Of a stretch of DNA of 64,000 bases, positions 1-13,873 are shown piece by piece. The DNA lies in assembly GCA_021292105.1 (NCBI GenBank), contig CM037861.1, forward strand, positions 60,309,245 through 60,373,244, written 5' to 3'. The notes below the pieces were generated by a model. It did not search any database and was not told the origin of the DNA. It was given only the letters and a program-made list of their open reading frames with translations. This stretch comes from Anadara kagoshimensis. Taxonomy: Eukaryota; Mollusca; Bivalvia; Arcoida; Arcidae. Position 1 is the first letter of the stretch; every line of letters starts with the position of its first letter. A program made the position numbers and the translations under genes.

Positions 1-117
1 AAGTAATGATCCAACATTAAAGTTGATTACTACAAGATGGCACTAGGAGAGATCAAGAAGCTACATAGCAAATCAAATATCAGTCTTGTATTAATAATAA
101 GCACACCATGGCTGAAT

Positions 118-190
118 AAAGGGCTGTTGTGGTCGAGGGGTTAAGACGTTAGTCTTCAAACCCAAGGTCTCTCACCACTGTGAGTTGGAA
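118..190 (+). repeat. tRNA-like SINE head (left copy)
   Basis: GTGGTCGAGGGGTTAAGACG resembles an RNA polymerase III A box; the B-box region is degenerate. The mirror is at about 43,335-43,405 on the minus strand. Not a functional tRNA: no cloverleaf could be drawn. Confidence 0.35.
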
Positions 191-1702
191 TTTTTACTGA
201 CTGGCTTGTTGTCAGTTTAATGTGACCGTTGTTGTCAGTATAATGTGACCGAGTGGGGTGTTGTGTATATCTTGGCAATGCTTTTGTGAACTAACACCAA
301 AATAGTTGTCATCAGTGCACACTAATACAAAGCACAAACTCATTACCACAAGAAAATATGAAGACTAATCCTGAGATAAGTAAAAACTTGATTTCGTCAC
401 AAAAGGCTGAAAGATTACTGATGACATAAAACAACAGGCAACCAACCAACCGACCATGGCAGAATAACACAATACAATACATTGGGCACATTAATAGACA
501 TGCCAGTTTTATTAGATAAAAGTCTGAGTGCAACCACTGTGGCAAAGCATAACTTGCAAATTGGTTTCCAATACAAACAGGAAAAATAAAATCAAATTTT
601 TATCCATACTTAGCAAAATTCAAACTCACATTTAGACAGTGATAAGAATTAGACCATGTGTCCAAAGTAACCAACATGCTGATTTAATGTCACTACATGG
701 TTTTTAATGTACTTATGTAAATGAATATATCTCTATCAAAAGAAAGAAAACAAACTAATTTATTCTTTAAATACTTGTGTGAAATATATATGTGAATATG
801 AATGTCAAAATGTTGTTTTAAATTAGACAACATTGAAAATTTGATCTATCAGAAGCATCTGGTGGGGTTATATTGACAAGAAAAATCCATATCAGTGAGT
901 CTTGGTGTTTTTATATTCATGTTTTGGTATTTTAAATGGATTTTTTATTGGTGTTTTACATCTCTTCAAGATTATTTCACTCATGAATATAGGGGCAGTA
1001 TATTTTTTGGAGGGGGGTGTAGAGAAAACCAGTGTCCAGAGTAAACCAACAACCTAGGATAAATTAAATCTTCCCACATGAAATAATTTGTCTTCGCTGT
1101 GGCTCGAACTTGTACTTCAGGTGTGAGGCTTTGTGATCCATACTAACTATACAGACTTGCTACCTTCCAGAAGTACATGTAACTGGTAAATTTCCTACAC
1201 AAGTCTGAAAAATAACCACCTATAAGATTCTATAGATAAATGCCATACAACCCAGAATTTACTTTTTATCTCCACACTTAACTTACACTGAATAACTATT
1301 TCATAACTGAAAAACAACTTTTTAAGATTTTTCAGCCTATGTGACCTTGACCTTTGACACACTGACCCCAAAAGTAATCCTAACCAAAATCTGTTACTAT
1401 GTATTCACATACAAAGTTATTTTGAAAAAAATTTGTTAGTTATCATCCAGAAACCAATTTGATGTTGCCCTCCCACCCGCCTGCACACCTGCCAACATTC
1501 GTTAATCTAAGAACCAGGTTTCTACGAAAACCTGGCTAAAAATTTACCTAGTTACTAGGCTTGAAGTAATTGTTCTTTAAAAGGCAAATGTGGAAGAAAA
1601 ATTCTTAACTCTGATTGGAAGAATTATGAACAGACCAACACAGTTACCTCCTGCCACAATGAGAAAATATACAATGTATGTAAAGTATTATAGAGTAAAT
1701 AC

Positions 1703-1784
1703 CATCTAAGGTGATGTCCTCTAATTTTTTCCCTTTCCATTTATTAACTTGCCCACTTTCAACAGCAAGAAGTAAATGAGAGAC
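1703..1784 (-). CDS. Exon following the recombinase core (left copy)
   Basis: Mirror of 41,735-41,816, 82 bases. This is the last left-arm exon in the window; two more are expected beyond base 1 if the duplication includes them. Confidence 0.65.
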
Positions 1785-2411
1785 CTGTAATTCAGATGTA
1801 AATTGAATTAATGAATTGAATGATGCCAACTCACCATAGAACAAATAATAACAAAAGGAAAGCAATAACACAAGATTTGACTGACATATTTATCATACGA
1901 TTCTTTGGAAATTTTCGTTAGATGCTAGGAAATAACATAAATATTTCCGCATGTATGCAAAAATACTTTTTGCATCTACTTCAGATTAAGTGCAAATTTG
2001 ATAAATTTTATTGTTCCCATGCAGAGATTTACATATACAGGTGTGGAAATATACTTGTAAAAATCCAGATGCAAATCACTTATCATTGATCGTTAACTTC
2101 AAAAGACCATCAGTTGATCTTTGACCAAAGAGCCTCATTGGCAAATGTCAGCATCCTTACATCACAACAGACAATCGGAATAAATTCAGCCAGTTTCAAT
2201 GGTTAAAAGAAAATAAGTAAGCATTAGCAAAGAAGTGGTATAGTATTATATTGCATACCCACACAAGCAAAGCTTTCGAGAAAACTACCGATGACACAAC
2301 TTTGGTCTCAACCAAGCCCAAATATACATTTTTAAAACTTTTCAATGATAAAACTATTGGAATATGGATAATGTTCTTAATAGAAATTAACTGTGGTCAA
2401 TATACATTTAC

Positions 2412-2525
2412 CTTTGTAAGTTCTACTGTTGAATGGCTCAACCTATAATTTTCCTTGTGGGTTTTCACATCATGACCAAGATGGTTGGCCAGCATCTCAA
2501 ATTCATTTGTTGTCATATCCAAAAT
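2412..2525 (-). CDS. Tyrosine-recombinase-like exon, LGH...Y (left copy)
   Basis: Mirror of 40,994-41,107, 114 bases, carrying HLGHDV and ENYRL. Confidence 0.8.
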
Positions 2526-3207
2526 CTAAAAACAAGCAATACTTGTTATTTTTGTGCTGCCAAAATTATTCAAATTTTTAAACGCTTTACATGTTTGTAC
2601 TACACTTTGGACACTGGCATGCCAACTTGATGTGAGAAATCAATCCTTGCAATCTTTTCCTATAACCACAGCGTAATTTAGTCTGCAACACTCTAAAACT
2701 CTTCCAAAATACCTGTATCTTAGTTGTTCAATTATGATGCCTTTTCTACAAAGGCAAATGCTGACAAAATTCTGGATATGTCAGCAAAAGGGAAGGGGTA
2801 TATAAAGTGTTTTTCCAAAATACCATATTGGCATTTGTTCATGTTTGTTGTAAAATGCCAAATAACTATACAAAGTTTTGTTTTAGGCATAACTTTCATA
2901 AAATAGTAAATTATAGAATATAATCCAAAATGCAAGATAATTAACTTGATACGAAAAATTTTCAAATCAATATTACATAACATGAATTTAAGATCCTCTA
3001 TAAATAATGGTCATTGCTAATGTAAACAAACTTATATTGTTCAATTATGATACATATGATGAGGAATTGAAGGTATTATATGAGACATTCCAATTATAGT
3101 TGTTTTTTAATCAATGAAATCCAAGTCCAAACAAAACATTGAATTACTCTGAAAATAGTCACACAGTACCTCAGAAAATAAATGATTTCACAGTAAACAA
3201 AACATAC

Positions 3208-3487
3208 CTGGGAAACAGTTGCAATATATTTCCTCAGAGAAGTAGAGGTGATTCTCTCCGGATGCTGCAAACCAGGGCACTTAGAAACAATTTCTGCCAT
3301 TTCAGTGTTGCCACTAAATGGGGTATCTGCATTTAATCTTGCAAAAATATATGGGTTGGTTTCAGGTATTCCAACTTCTTTTCTGAATTTTATTAGCAAA
3401 TCAATCGCAGATTTTGCATCTGGTGGCAGTATAACATATGCATTAACATTTTTGCGTGATTTTCCCGCAGATATCACCATATCCATC
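3208..3487 (-). CDS. Tyrosine-recombinase-like exon, box II (left copy)
   Basis: Mirror of 40,035-40,314, 280 bases, identical peptide ending TSTSLRKYIATVSQ. Confidence 0.75.
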
Positions 3488-4158
3488 CTACAAAAAAAGA
3501 TTTTAATGACATATGAAGGTTTATACTATCAACTGAGTTGCAACATGCCCCAGTGCACACAATGTAAACTCACTATTATACGTCCATAAATATATCACAC
3601 CCTGTTTTTCCTTTTTCATTTAATTTGATAACATTGAGTAAAATGAACTAAATAATTTCATTTTGTATTTCAAAACACAACAGAATTTAATTCTGGTTCA
3701 ATCTGTATGTTCCCTAGTTTGTCTGTGTTCAGAGAAAACATTTTTTCAATTTTGTAAGTTCATTTTGATCTTATTGTCTCCCCAGTTGAAAACAACTATT
3801 GATATATTGATCAGATAGGATTGGCACCATATCGATATGAAAACAAAAGTGATTAGAAACATCAGTGGAAAACAGTGTACTATGGGTTGATGAAAATTTG
3901 TTTAATCTGTTAGCACCAGTAAAGCAAGACTTTTCTTATTAGCTATTGATTTTACCTTTTATTGATTTTTATTGAAATCAATCAGTTCTATATTGCAAAA
4001 AAAAGTATAATGCATCAAAAATGTTCTGTTATAACTTTTCTGGCGTATTTTGTCAAAGAATATGGCAAATGTACAGATAGATAAATGATGTCATGATCGT
4101 GTGACCATGGCATCCATTCACCTTACAGTTACCTTTAAATTGTATTTGATATAATTAC

Positions 4159-7100
4159 CTGTCTGCAAGTAATCTGTCCACTTCTGATAAAGCAAGTCCA
4201 AATTCTCCATTGTCCTCATCTTTCCAATTTGGCCTCTGTAGATATTCACAAACTTTCAAATCTTTGACCTCAGCTCTTCGTCTTTTGTTGAAGAGGATTA
4301 AACGACACATTGTCAGTTGTGCAAGGTCTGTCCAATGGCAAGACAGTCTAGTTTTAGTCAGAGCAATAGAACTGGTTTCCATACTTGTCTGAATGTGTGC
4401 AACTAGTTTTTTTAAATCATCTGTTAGGGGAATTGTTTGAACTTTTGTTCGCTTCACAGCATTAATACGCTTAAGACATACTGAATTTACACGGTAGTTC
4501 CATTCAGCTTTCATCAATTTTTGAAAATTAGTACCATCTTGATTCCTTCTATCATCATTTTCACGCAATGCATGGCCAACCTTAATTTGGACAACATGAT
4601 TTAACAGGTTCCCTATGAACTTACCAAGGGTCAATGCTGGATTGTCATTTCTTAATGACAATGCCTTTGTACATTCAACAACTAAATCAAAATTTTCAGG
4701 TCTCACAAGATAATCAAGGCTGATAATAGTTTCTGGCCGCATCTTCTTGGCTTCTAGAATCAATCTTGCTAAAGTTCTACAACATTGGGAAACCCTATAC
4801 ATATCATTGATTTTTTGATCTCCTTCTTCCCCTAAGGAATCCACTCTCAAGGCAGCATAACGTTTGAGTAAGGAGTCATCTTCTACAATTGCCTTAACAG
4901 TGTCATTCTTCATTCTGGATAGCATTTTCACAACAAAGCTATCAGTCTCCTCTTGTAATGCACTACGAAGCAAATGTTGTCCATGCCGCACTGCATTATT
5001 TGAAGTTTCATTTTCATCAAGACTTGCATTTTCCCCTGTTCCCCGAAAACAACAATTTCTGTTATGCCACCAAAGTGATGTCCTCAAAATAAATTTTTTG
5101 CAATATTCACATGGTAAATAGTCAACTGGCCTCTTTTCCTCATAACCATCTCTCCGAGCAACCACTAGACAACCTTCTTTCTTTTGCAAAACATTAATAT
5201 TATGTTTGAAGTTGCCTTCATTGGCTAAGAGCTCCAAATTGTGTAGTCTTTCTTTTGATTTCTTTGGAAGCAACAACAATTCTGATACTCTGGTTCTGTC
5301 CCTGTGAACGGTAAGGAGATGTCTTGATATTTTACTAGATATTTCCTTTTCACAAAAGGTACAATAATTCTTTTTGTCATATATTTGCTTACATCCTTCT
5401 TTCTTCTCTCCTCTTTGTAGTATATATACATTTGGATATAAATTACTTGACAAACCATTCTTGATAGAGATAGAATCTGACATCTCACCATCTGAATTTG
5501 TAATTTCAGCATCATCTATGAAAGAGTCATTTATTGTCAAAGATTGATAAAGAGGTTTGGTATTGTATGGCATATTTGTGTCGGAGTTTGACAGGAAACT
5601 ATCTTCAACAAAATTAGCTTTGTCCATGAAAGTATTTTCAAGGACAGGATTCAGGGGAACAGCAGGTTTTTTCACACGTTTTCTCTTGGTAAATCGCTTT
5701 TTTCTTTTTTGTCCAAGCTTAAATGAAGATGATAGTCCTTCATTGGAAAAGCTATCATATTCATCTGAAGTGCTGTCTGTAACAACATAGTCAGGATCTT
5801 TGACTTTGTCACTGTCTGTTTCAAAAGTCTGTTCAAAGTCACTTAAGTTTTCATCATGTGAATGTTGTACAATATCATCTTGTGTAGGTTGTACAATATC
5901 ATCTTGTGTAGGTTGTACCATATCATCTTGTGTAGGTTGTACCATATCATCTTGTGTAGGTTGTACAATATCATCTTGTCTATGTTGTACCATTTCATCT
6001 TGTGTAGGATGTACCATTCATCTTGTGTAGGATGTACCAATTCATCTTGTGTAGGTTGTACAATATCATCTTGTCTATGTTGTACCATTTCATCTTGTGT
6101 AGGATGTACCATTTCATCTTGTGTAGGATGTACCAATTCATCTTGTGTAGGTTGTACAATATCATCTTGTCTATGTTGTACCATTTCATCTTGTGTAGGA
6201 TGTACCATTTCATCTTGTGTAGGATGTACCAATTCATCTTGTGTAGGTTGTACAATATCATCTTGTCTATGTTGTACCATTTCATCTTGTGTAGGTTGTA
6301 CAATATCATCTTGTGTAGGTTGTACAATATCATCTTGTGTAGGTTGTACCATATCATCTTGTATAGGATGTACCATTTCATCTTGTGTAGGTTGTACAAT
6401 ACCATCTGGTGTAGGATGTACCATTTCATCTTGTGTAGGATGTACCATTTCATCTTGTGTAGGTTGTACCATTTCATCTTGTGTAGGTTGTAGCAATTCA
6501 TCTTGTGTAGGTTGTACAATATCATCTTGTGTAGGTTGTACAATACCATCTTGTGTAGGATGTACAATACCATCTTGTGTAGGTTGTACCATATCATCTT
6601 GTATAGGATGTACCATTTCATCTTGTGTAGGAAGTACCATTTCATCTTGTGTAGGTTGTAATATCATCTTGTGTAGGTTGTACCATTTCATCTTGTGTAG
6701 GATGTACCATTTCATCTTGTGTAGGTTGTACCAATTCATCTTGTGTAGGTTGTACTATATCATCTTGTGTAGGTTGTACCATTTCATCTTGTGTAGATTG
6801 TACAATACCATCTGTGTAGGTTGTACAATATCATCTTGTGTAGTTGTACCAATTCATCTTGTGTAGGTTGTACCAATTCATCTTGTGTAGGTTGTACTAA
6901 TTATGTCGTGCAGGATGTACCATATTATCTTGTGTAGGTTGTGTAGGTTGTACAATATCATCTGTGTAAGTTGTACCATTTCATTTTGTGTAGGTTGTAC
7001 AATATCATCTTGTGTAGGTTGTACTATATTATGTCGTGTAGGTTGTACAATATCATCTTGTGTAGGTTGTACAATATCATCTTGCGTAGGTTGTACCATT

Positions 7101-8400
7101 TCATCTTGTGTAGATTGTACAATATCGTCTTTTGTAGGTTGTACCATTTTATCTTGTCTATGTTGTACAATATCATCTTGCGTAGGTTGTACCATTTCAT
7201 CTTGTGTAGATTGTACAATATCGTCTTTTGTAGGTTGTACAATATCATCTTGTCTATGTTGTACAATATCATCTTGCGTAGGTTGTACCATTTCATCTTG
7301 TGTAGATTGTACAATATCGTCTTTTGTAGGTTGTACCATTTTATCTTGTCTATGTTGTACAATATCATCTTGCGTAGGTTGCACAATATCATCTTGCGTA
7401 GGTTGTGCAATATCATCTTGCAAAGGTTGTACTGTAATATCATGAAAAGGTTGTACCATATTATGTTTTGCAGGATGTACCATACCATCTGGTGTAGGTT
7501 GTACAATATAATCTGGCAAGGGTTGTACTGTATTATCTGGCAAAGGTTGTACTATATTATGTTTTGTAGGATGTACAATATCATCGGGTGTAGGTTGTAC
7601 AATATCATCTTGTGTAGGTTGTAAAATATAATCTGGCAAAGGTTGTACTGTAATATCTGGCAAAGGTTGTACTATATTATGTCGTGTAGGATGTACCATA
7701 TTATCTTGTGTAGTTTGTACCATTTCATTTTGTGTAGGTTGTACAATATCATCTTGTGTAAGTTGTACCATTTCATTTTGTGTAGGTTGTACAATATCAT
7801 TTTGTGTAGGTTGTACAATATCATCTTGCGTAGGTTGCACAATATCATCTTGCGTAGGTTGTGCAATATCATCTTGCAAAGGTTGTACTGTAATATCATG
7901 AAAAGGTTGTACCATATTATGTTTTGTAGGATGTACCATACCATCTGGTGTAGGTTGTACAATATAATCTGGCAAAGGTTGTACTATATTATGTTGTGTA
8001 GGATGTACAATATCATCTTGTGTAGGCTGTAGCATATCATCTTGTGTAGGTTGTAAAATATCATCTTGTGTAGGTTGTACCATATCATATGGCAAAGGTT
8101 GTTGCATATTTTGTGAAGGTTGCACATTTTCATCTGGCAAGGGCTGTACCACATCATCTGGTACAAGTACCATATTATTTGGCAAATGTGGTACCATATT
8201 GTTTTTTGAAGGTTGTATCATACCATCTAGAGAAGGTTGTACCATATCATCTTGTGTAGATATATCATCTTGTGTAGATTGTACTATATCCAGGGACAAG
8301 GGTCTTACCATACCATCTTCTGTAGGTTGAACCATATCATCATGCATAGGTTGTGTAGAATATTCAACCTCCTGTTGAGGATGTTGCACTGCTGTACCCT
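4159..8400 (-). CDS. Large exon: octapeptide array, zinc fingers, recombinase N-half (left copy)
   Basis: Mirror of 34,974-39,364, with acceptor and donor at the same places. The non-repeat part (4,159-5,860) translates identically to the right copy, including both fingers and the box I RRR motif. The array frame runs unbroken from 8,400 to about 6,963. It is then disturbed by small deletions near 6,962, 6,841, 6,812, 6,657 and 6,018, at different sites from those in the right copy. Different lesions in the arms point to errors in the consensus, or to decay after duplication, and not to an inherited break. Confidence 0.7.
5862..8352 (-). repeat. 24-bp coding minisatellite, left copy
   Basis: Same octapeptide family as 35,010-37,672 but about 2.49 kb. 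It differs by whole-unit gains and losses and in the order of subfamilies. Most of the length difference between the two large exons is here. Confidence 0.95.
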
Positions 8401-8884
8401 CTGGAAGTATAATTAGAGAATTATAAAATTTCAACTGATTGTTTGCAAAGTTTGACCTTGACATTGATACTGAAAGCATCCCCAACTTGAAATGATAAAC
8501 TTATCGAAACTTAACAGTGAAATAAAGAGTTTATTATTTTTTTCCATGAATTTCCTGGAAAAAATATTTTGTGGAATTTTTTTTTCACTAATTGATATTT
8601 AAAATTTCAATTAATGTTTTAAGAAATTTCACAAGCACAACATATGCAGTGTCTGTTTCTGCTTTCGTTTCCAAATTAAAAGATGAGAATAAGACTTCAC
8701 AGACAATGCTTACACCTTTTCAGCAGGATTAATTGTAAAGAATTTATCAAAAGTCATTTAAACATTTTTACACATTTAGGTTTTAAAGTTTATTTTCAGC
8801 CAAATTTCAAAAAGTCAAATGACAGGAATGGCAATATTATTTATTGTGGAATAGTACCATTTTTGATAATAAAATATTCATTAC

Positions 8885-8947
8885 CTCTGGCCCAGGACAA
8901 ATCATGTCTGAAGCAGTTCAGAAATACTGGCATTTTTTTCAAACATT
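8885..8947 (-). CDS. Small exon upstream of the octapeptide array (left copy)
   Basis: Mirror of 34,417-34,479, 63 bases, same phases. One residue differs between the arms in the intron just beside it. The 102-codon ORF on the plus strand here is an antisense shadow. Confidence 0.5.
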
Positions 8948-8949
8948 CT

Positions 8950-11900
8950 GCAAAAAGAAATAAAAAAAACTACATTCTTGAAGGATTGTAATAAATACTC
9001 CTTAATTGATATGAATATGAGATGCTATGCATTATTTTCAATTTTTTATTTTACTCTTCACATAATTAGTTTAACAAGATACTCACTTAATGACAGTTAT
9101 TGTATAAAATCGTCATTTATTATAAATAAACAAAAGCTGTCGGTGTAACGGACACATGCCCCAAAAACATAACTGACAAGGCAAAAAAATAAAAATTCTT
9201 TTGTGTGATTTGTCAAAATGTAGTTATTAAAAACTATTAGAAAATAATTCATTTTTTATATTTGTTTTGCCTAAAACTATCAAAATAAAACATTTTCTGT
9301 TACTTTTCCTGTTACTCATATTGATGAACTAATTAACAGGGTAAATTAGTTTCACCAAAAGGCATGGGATAGAATAATTGTGCTAGCTATCAGGTGTTTA
9401 TATTTCTGATTTTATTTCAGAGGTTTTAAATTAATTATAATATAGCTGAAACCACTTTATTGCATATCTGTTAATAAAGTTACCATGTTAATTGCACAAT
9501 ATAATGAAATCCAATACCATTTTCCATTATACTCAATAGAAATATTATCTCATTAAATTTGCATTGTAAATTTGGCACATATCTATTAATTACATAGCAA
9601 AATTAAAAAAAATTTTGAGAAAAAAAATATAGACATTTATATATTTTAACTGAAGATGAAGTAAACCCACACCCTGGTTGTGCTGATCTGTGATAGAATA
9701 TGTTGGATTTAGTAGTCTTTCTAAATAAATAATAAATTACAAATAGCAGGAAAGAACTCAATGATCAACCAACTGCAAGTTGAGGCTTGTTAAATCGACT
9801 AGTTCCATGGTAAAAGATAATTCTGAAGCCTAAGTTTTGAGCAAGACCCAATAGTGCTATATATATGTATATATATATAATATATTATTGGGCCATTGCC
9901 CCAATAGTATCTACAAAATATACTGTTGGATTCCCAACCAATAATGCTACCAGTATGTTTATTTTGACTATTTATGGTAATGTGCCCTTTGATCATTGTT
10001 TGTGTTTTCAGGTTTATTTTCATTGAAACTCATTAAACTGCACTTTCAGCTTGTTGAGTTCTTACCGTCTATTTATGATTTATATACTTTAGAATGTCAA
10101 CTGAAATTAATACAAAACCAAATTGCATATATCTGAAGTGTAGTTCTATGATACACTGTAAAATATTCACATATTTCCTTTTTCATAAACAAGAGGCTCA
10201 TGGGGCTGTAGCCAAAGAAGTAGTTGTTTATGTCAATGAAACAGTAGATAACCTTTAACCTTATTCTCCACTATGCAAGTACACACCACTGTAGAGCTGC
10301 AAACAAATATTAGAAATAGGGATGTTCTGTTACTCCAATTTTCTGACAGTATTCAAATAATATCCATTCTGAACACTTGATAACACTAGATCAACATCAA
10401 ACTTGCTGAATCACCACAAATAGTACTTAACAAGACAGAAAATGGAATATATTGAAAATATTTGCTTGATCATTTTCAGTTTAAATTGTTGATAAAATAT
10501 ACTGCACTGTTAGTTTTGATTTTTACAAAAAGAATAATAGTTGCATTTTTTCGCTGTTTTTCTATCATTCTGTAAATTTTCTTAGAACATTGAACAATAG
10601 ATCATTTTCAGGTTCCCCGTTTCGTGCAAATTCGGAGATTTATAATCTACTTAAGTCAAGTGATGTGCAGGCATGATACTTTTGGTTTCCTATGGCATCT
10701 ATAGAAACTGTCATTTCACGATATTGTATATAATGGAGACCTGTATTTTTCTCACCAAATTATGGTTTTTTTTTGTTTTTTTTTTAAATTATTATTATTA
10801 TTATTATTATTTTTGATTGATATGAACTAAAATGATTTTTTTTGTTACACAGTAAGGACACAGCACCAAAGGCCAACTACTGGAATGGCCAAGCAACAAA
10901 TTAGAACGTATATGACCAACAAGACCCTTAAAGAAAATGTCTCAACCAAGCAGAAAGCTAATCCCCATTCAAAATCTCAGTCACACATATTTACCACTTG
11001 GGTTAATCTTTTGCATTGTGTATTTAATCCTTTGTTAAAATGGCAATTATCACAAAAGATTAAAAAACATTTGCCAAAAACATTCAAGGCACATTTTCAA
11101 AAAAAAAACAACATGTATAAATGACTGCATTGATTTTACACTTGAAAAACCGAAATCATCCACAACACAATCACAAACATACAGCTCATACAAACACAAA
11201 AGCACATGTAAAGCACTCATAAACATCACACCTGCAGGATCATTCAACTTTATTTCACATATTTGGGGAGGTAATACATCAGACAGATACATACCGGTAA
11301 CAAAAGAAAGTTGAAGTTATGGTAGACAGAGGGGTATTTAATTAGAGATTTATAATTAGAAAGAAGAGCTACAATAAATATGTAAACGGGGTAGAGGCAA
11401 ATAACTGAATGTTGCGAATGTTTAAAAAGAAGTATAGCTTGTCCAAGATTAAAAATATTTAGTATCTTAGCTGGTGCCATTCCACTGACTATGAAATCGG
11501 AAGTGAATCAAATTTTGAAAGTGTGTTTTTGTGTGTGTAATTTGCACAAACCATTACTAACTTAGTATGTAGTCTTGTTATAGGTGTTAATTTTAAAAAA
11601 ATACTGTCGTGGTACTAGTGGACCAACAAGGGTTTTTCATTTCAATGTTGATTTAGTATTGTAATATCTTTTTCTTTGTATTAATACTTTACTGGTAGGT
11701 ATGTATTAAGAGATTACAGATACTGTATGTGTCATATCATTTGTATTAATACAGTGTTAATAAAATACAGTCATTGGTCATTACTGCAGGTGGTTTTTAA
11801 AAAATAGGTTTTACTGTATATTTCTTACCAATAATTACCAAAATTATCTTTATATATGGGAACACTTGTATGATTGCATGAAAAACTTGTACTTGAATAA

Positions 11901-12640
11901 AAGCAGAATTTATACTTGAATAAAAGCGGAATTTTAGGACAATTTTATGCACTATTTTTAAAAAAAATATTTCATTTTGCTTTAGCCAGAATTGATTATA
12001 TCGCATAAACTGTTGGCATGTCACGAGTGGGAGGTTGTATTTTCACTGACTCAATACTGGGATATAAGTAATGCCTGTAGTTGGATTAAAAGTGAAAAAT
12101 AATGATTGAATAATGAGACATTGAAAACAAAAAAATTCTTATTTGTTATGTTATTAAGGGGTGGAGTAATATTGTTTTAATCCCCAGTCAAGATTATTTC
12201 ACATATATCAAAGATGTCAACTCTAGAAATGTTGAGGAAATGAGAGTGCCTAGAGAAAATCAATAACCATGGCAAGAGAACTGTCAAACTTTGTCAACCT
12301 AATGACTAGGTCAATATTATCTTTTATATTAGGATTTGGAGCTAGGCAGTGAGAGGATCTATGATTTGTAAGTTCATTTTTTCAACTCACCATTGGATCA
12401 ATAAGGCCCCTTTTAACCAAGATGTACCAGGTCTAAATTAAAAGACTTTCATTTGTACCCTCTACTTAAAATTTAAATATAAGTATCAGAGGAACCTCAG
12501 AATGACAAAATAATTGTTTATTTAAATATTTTGCATGGAATTTAATGAAAGTGCAGGGTACATAAGAAAGTTTAGCCATAATAGAAATGACACTTGGTCA
12601 TTTGAAAAAAAAGACTTGCACAACCATCTTGCTTGAGCAT
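8950..12640. other. Left-arm intron DNA without recognised genes
   Basis: Between the 63-base exon and the 1,050-bp left-only segment. It contains a TTGGGTC-family element (about 9,840-10,030), poly-T and (ATT)n tracts near 10,765-10,815, and the empty site of the Helitron-like insertion near 11,600. Mirror DNA at 29,291-34,416 is the same apart from that insertion. Confidence 0.6.
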
Positions 12641-13146
12641 CCACCGGACAATATAGAACCAGATGTGGTCACAAGGATCCACACAATATAAGGGTCTGCA
12701 TTCTGTCTTGTTTCAGGCAAACAAGTAGCTTTTGTATACTTGCAAATGTCACTATTAGGAATATTAGCAGTCCAAATCATCTATAATGATTAAACATCAT
12801 CATCTTTTGCCGAGAACAATTACAAAAATTTACCATGGTACAGAACAAACAAAGCATATTAATAGCACACAATTTATTGTATGCATATACTGATACAGTA
12901 GAGAAGAGTAAGTACCTGTGGATGTGTGGCAACCCTGGAACAATAGATGGCCAAGCAGCTTTGTCAGTAGCTTTCTGCTAGTATTAGGAAGGCCCCGGGT
13001 TCGAGTCGGCTGCATTTTTCTTTTTACTGTTACATTTTGGGGCTTGCTCAACCCTGGGAAGTGACTGGCCAATATTTTGTTCCTAGAGTGAAATCTAAAG
13101 GTTCTGATTCAATGTAGTTGATCAACTACAATCAATTCATGAATTG

Positions 13147-13178
<32 letters not shown>

Positions 13179-13690
13179 AGAGAAAACCACAAAAATGAAG
13201 GGAGGAAGTGACAGACCAGGCTTGATAGGTGACATAGCTCAGTTGTTACAGCATTCTACAAATATTGAAGGTATGTCTATTTGAATCCTGGTTTGGCTGC
13301 TACATTTTTCTTCTCTCCTGTTACAGATATTTCTGATCATTCCCTTTTGCATCACTTAGAGTGCTACTGTAACAACTAGTATTGGATTTTTCTGTAGTTA
13401 TTTTATTTTTTAATTTTGAAAAAGTGAAGTCCAATTAAATTATTTTTCATACAGAGAATGGCAACGAAAATAAGCATATTAACATCTTGTTCATCTTCAG
13501 TCAACATGCCTATATGTCCAGCAGTGTACAACCTATGGTTAATGTCTTTTCGGTTTTATTTCAATGTCTTCTTTTTATTTGCAAGTGTGAAGCAAGTACA
13601 TAAAAACATTGTATTGCTTAATGTCTGGTAAAAACCTTGAGTTGTATCCCCAACCATGTATCTACCCAAGCTCACATAAAACGTTACCAT
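12641..13690. repeat. 1,050-bp segment present only in the left arm, with SINE-like pieces
   Basis: The arms match up to 12,640 and again from 13,691. The right arm has about 11 unrelated bases here. Inside lie two tRNA-like motifs (GGGTTCGAGTC near 13,007 and a GCTCAGTTG...TTTGAATCC pair near 13,236-13,290) and a (GA)n tract at 13,146-13,176. With no target duplication and filler bases on the right, a deletion in the right arm is more likely than an insertion in the left. Confidence 0.65.
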
Positions 13691-13873
13691 TTACAGTTTC
13701 ACTAAAAAAGAATTTTGGTAATCACTCTCTGAATCAATATTTTTCAGCTGCAACTCTTTTGCCAACTGATGAACCCCAATTAAATCATTTTTCAGATACA
13801 AATGCGACAAAATTCCTCTAGATTTCAAATAGCTCTTCAAATCATTTACCTGCTCAGTAGCAAAGTCTTTCAT
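13691..13873 (-). CDS. SAP-like small ORF (left copy)
   Basis: Mirror of 29,108-29,290, with ATG at 13,871-13,873 and an identical 60-residue product. Its stop codon abuts the left-only 1,050-bp segment. Confidence 0.45.
   Translation of the reverse strand: MKDFATEQVNDLKSYLKSRGILSHLYLKNDLIGVHQLAKELQLKNIDSESDYQNSFLVKL

Noticed and set aside
5862-8032. Long plus-strand ORFs in the left array (repeating CVGCTISS or LCRLYNII)
   Set aside because: They are antisense by-products of a 24-bp unit lacking stops in those frames. The opposite strand is anchored by splice sites and by unique zinc-finger and recombinase sequence.
8683-8991. 102-codon plus-strand ORF (and mirror at 34,373-34,681)
   Set aside because: It overlaps, in antisense, a 63-base exon with good splice signals and has no recognisable features.
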